DNA of 6,699 bases from assembly GCA_014729315.1 (NCBI GenBank), contig WJKD01000866.1, positions 1 through 6,699 of the forward strand. Direction: 5' to 3'. Origin of the DNA: Promethearchaeota archaeon (GTDB taxonomy: Archaea; Asgardarchaeota; Lokiarchaeia; Sigynarchaeales; SOKP01). Position 1 is the first letter of the stretch. The number at the start of each line of letters is the position of its first letter. A program made the position numbers and the translations under genes. The notes beneath the pieces were generated by a model. It did not search any database and was not told where the DNA came from. It saw only the letters and a list, made by a program, of their open reading frames with translations. Positions 6,455 to 6,699 of the stretch are shown piece by piece.

Positions 6455-6464
6455 AAATATAAAT
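6455..6464 (+). promoter_or_regulatory. Possible TATA box of the right-edge gene
   Basis: AAATATAAAT is centred about 32 bases before the ATG at 6492. A short AAGGT (6480-6484) before that ATG could be a weak Shine-Dalgarno sequence. The element suggests this gene has its own promoter rather than being read only from the regulator gene 76 bases upstream. Confidence 0.35.
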
Positions 6465-6491
6465 AATTACAAAAAACTCAAGGTTATTCCA

Positions 6492-6699
6492 ATGGGATTT
6501 AAAACAAGCTCGATATGTGAATACGATAAAGTGACCATTTTAATGGAAAATATGACGATAAGCGTGTATCAGGAATTAGAAGACGAAATTTCTTACCAAG
6601 TTAAAAATTTGTTGAAAAAGCACTCTAACTTATCGGTAAAAAAAATCATTAGGAAAATCTATAAAAAGATTGGGAAAACTTATTATGTCGATAAAGCGC
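6492..6699 (+). CDS. Unrecognised protein, cut by the window edge
   Basis: A frame starts with ATG at 6492 and stays open to the window end, giving 69 residues without a stop. Upstream, the same frame is closed by TAA at 6441-6443 and has no other ATG, GTG or TTG, so this start is the best one. The visible protein has no membrane helix, signal peptide or cysteine pair. Residues about 16-30 are acidic, and about 38-62 are lysine-rich and probably helical (KNLLKKHSNLSVKKII), which might be nucleic-acid binding, but no family is recognised. It follows the winged-helix regulator by 76 bases on the same strand. Because the frame is still open in AT-rich DNA and its composition resembles the neighbouring gene, it is probably real. 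Confidence 0.55.
   Translation, partial: MGFKTSSICEYDKVTILMENMTISVYQELEDEISYQVKNLLKKHSNLSVKKIIRKIYKKIGKTYYVDKA

Noticed and set aside
6412..6462. Short frame of 16 codons whose ATG overlaps the regulator stop as ATGA
   Set aside because: The overlap resembles translational coupling, but the product is very short, has no recognisable features, and ends before the next gene in a different frame.

Overview
The window is AT-rich and carries four complete protein genes, one gene cut by the right edge, and a 520-base intergenic region. No rRNA, tRNA, insertion sequence or CRISPR array was seen. Gene content and signals suggest an archaeon, most likely an Asgard (Lokiarchaeia-like) lineage. The reasons are an ADP-forming acyl-CoA synthetase alpha-type subunit, a histidine kinase with an archaeal-style ATPase end, a regulator that looks like stacked winged helices, TATA-like boxes about 26-35 bases before several start codons, little Shine-Dalgarno signal and T-run terminators. 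This assignment is inference; no marker gene is present.

Layout. Positions 52-1479 (+) encode an acyl-CoA synthetase (ADP-forming) alpha-type subunit with an intact phosphohistidine motif but no ATP-grasp partner in view. After a 90-base gap holding T-runs and a probable new promoter, 1570-3501 (+) encodes a cytosolic protein with two metallo-beta-lactamase (MBL) domains and a C-terminal Ig-like beta-sandwich. Its stop codon overlaps, in the palindrome CTAG, the stop of a convergent gene at 3498-5222 (-). That gene encodes a membrane histidine kinase with seven predicted transmembrane helices, one PAS domain, HisKA and HATPase. An AT-rich region (5223-5743) separates it from a divergent transcriptional regulator at 5744-6415 (+) that appears to have three winged-helix units. 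A small unrecognised gene starts at 6492 (+) and leaves the window.

How the genes may work together. The first two genes could form a small-molecule metabolism pair (acyl-CoA or thioester chemistry plus an MBL hydrolase), but this rests on adjacency only. The kinase has no response regulator in the window; the divergent regulator is the only DNA-binding candidate nearby and lacks a receiver domain.

The most interesting points are the complementary changes of metal ligands in the two MBL halves and the intergenic region. The latter holds a repeated TCTTTAAAAA motif, an imperfect dyad, a strong TATA box, and on the minus strand a protein-like 45-codon open stretch that would need one frameshift to join the ATG placed correctly behind that TATA box.
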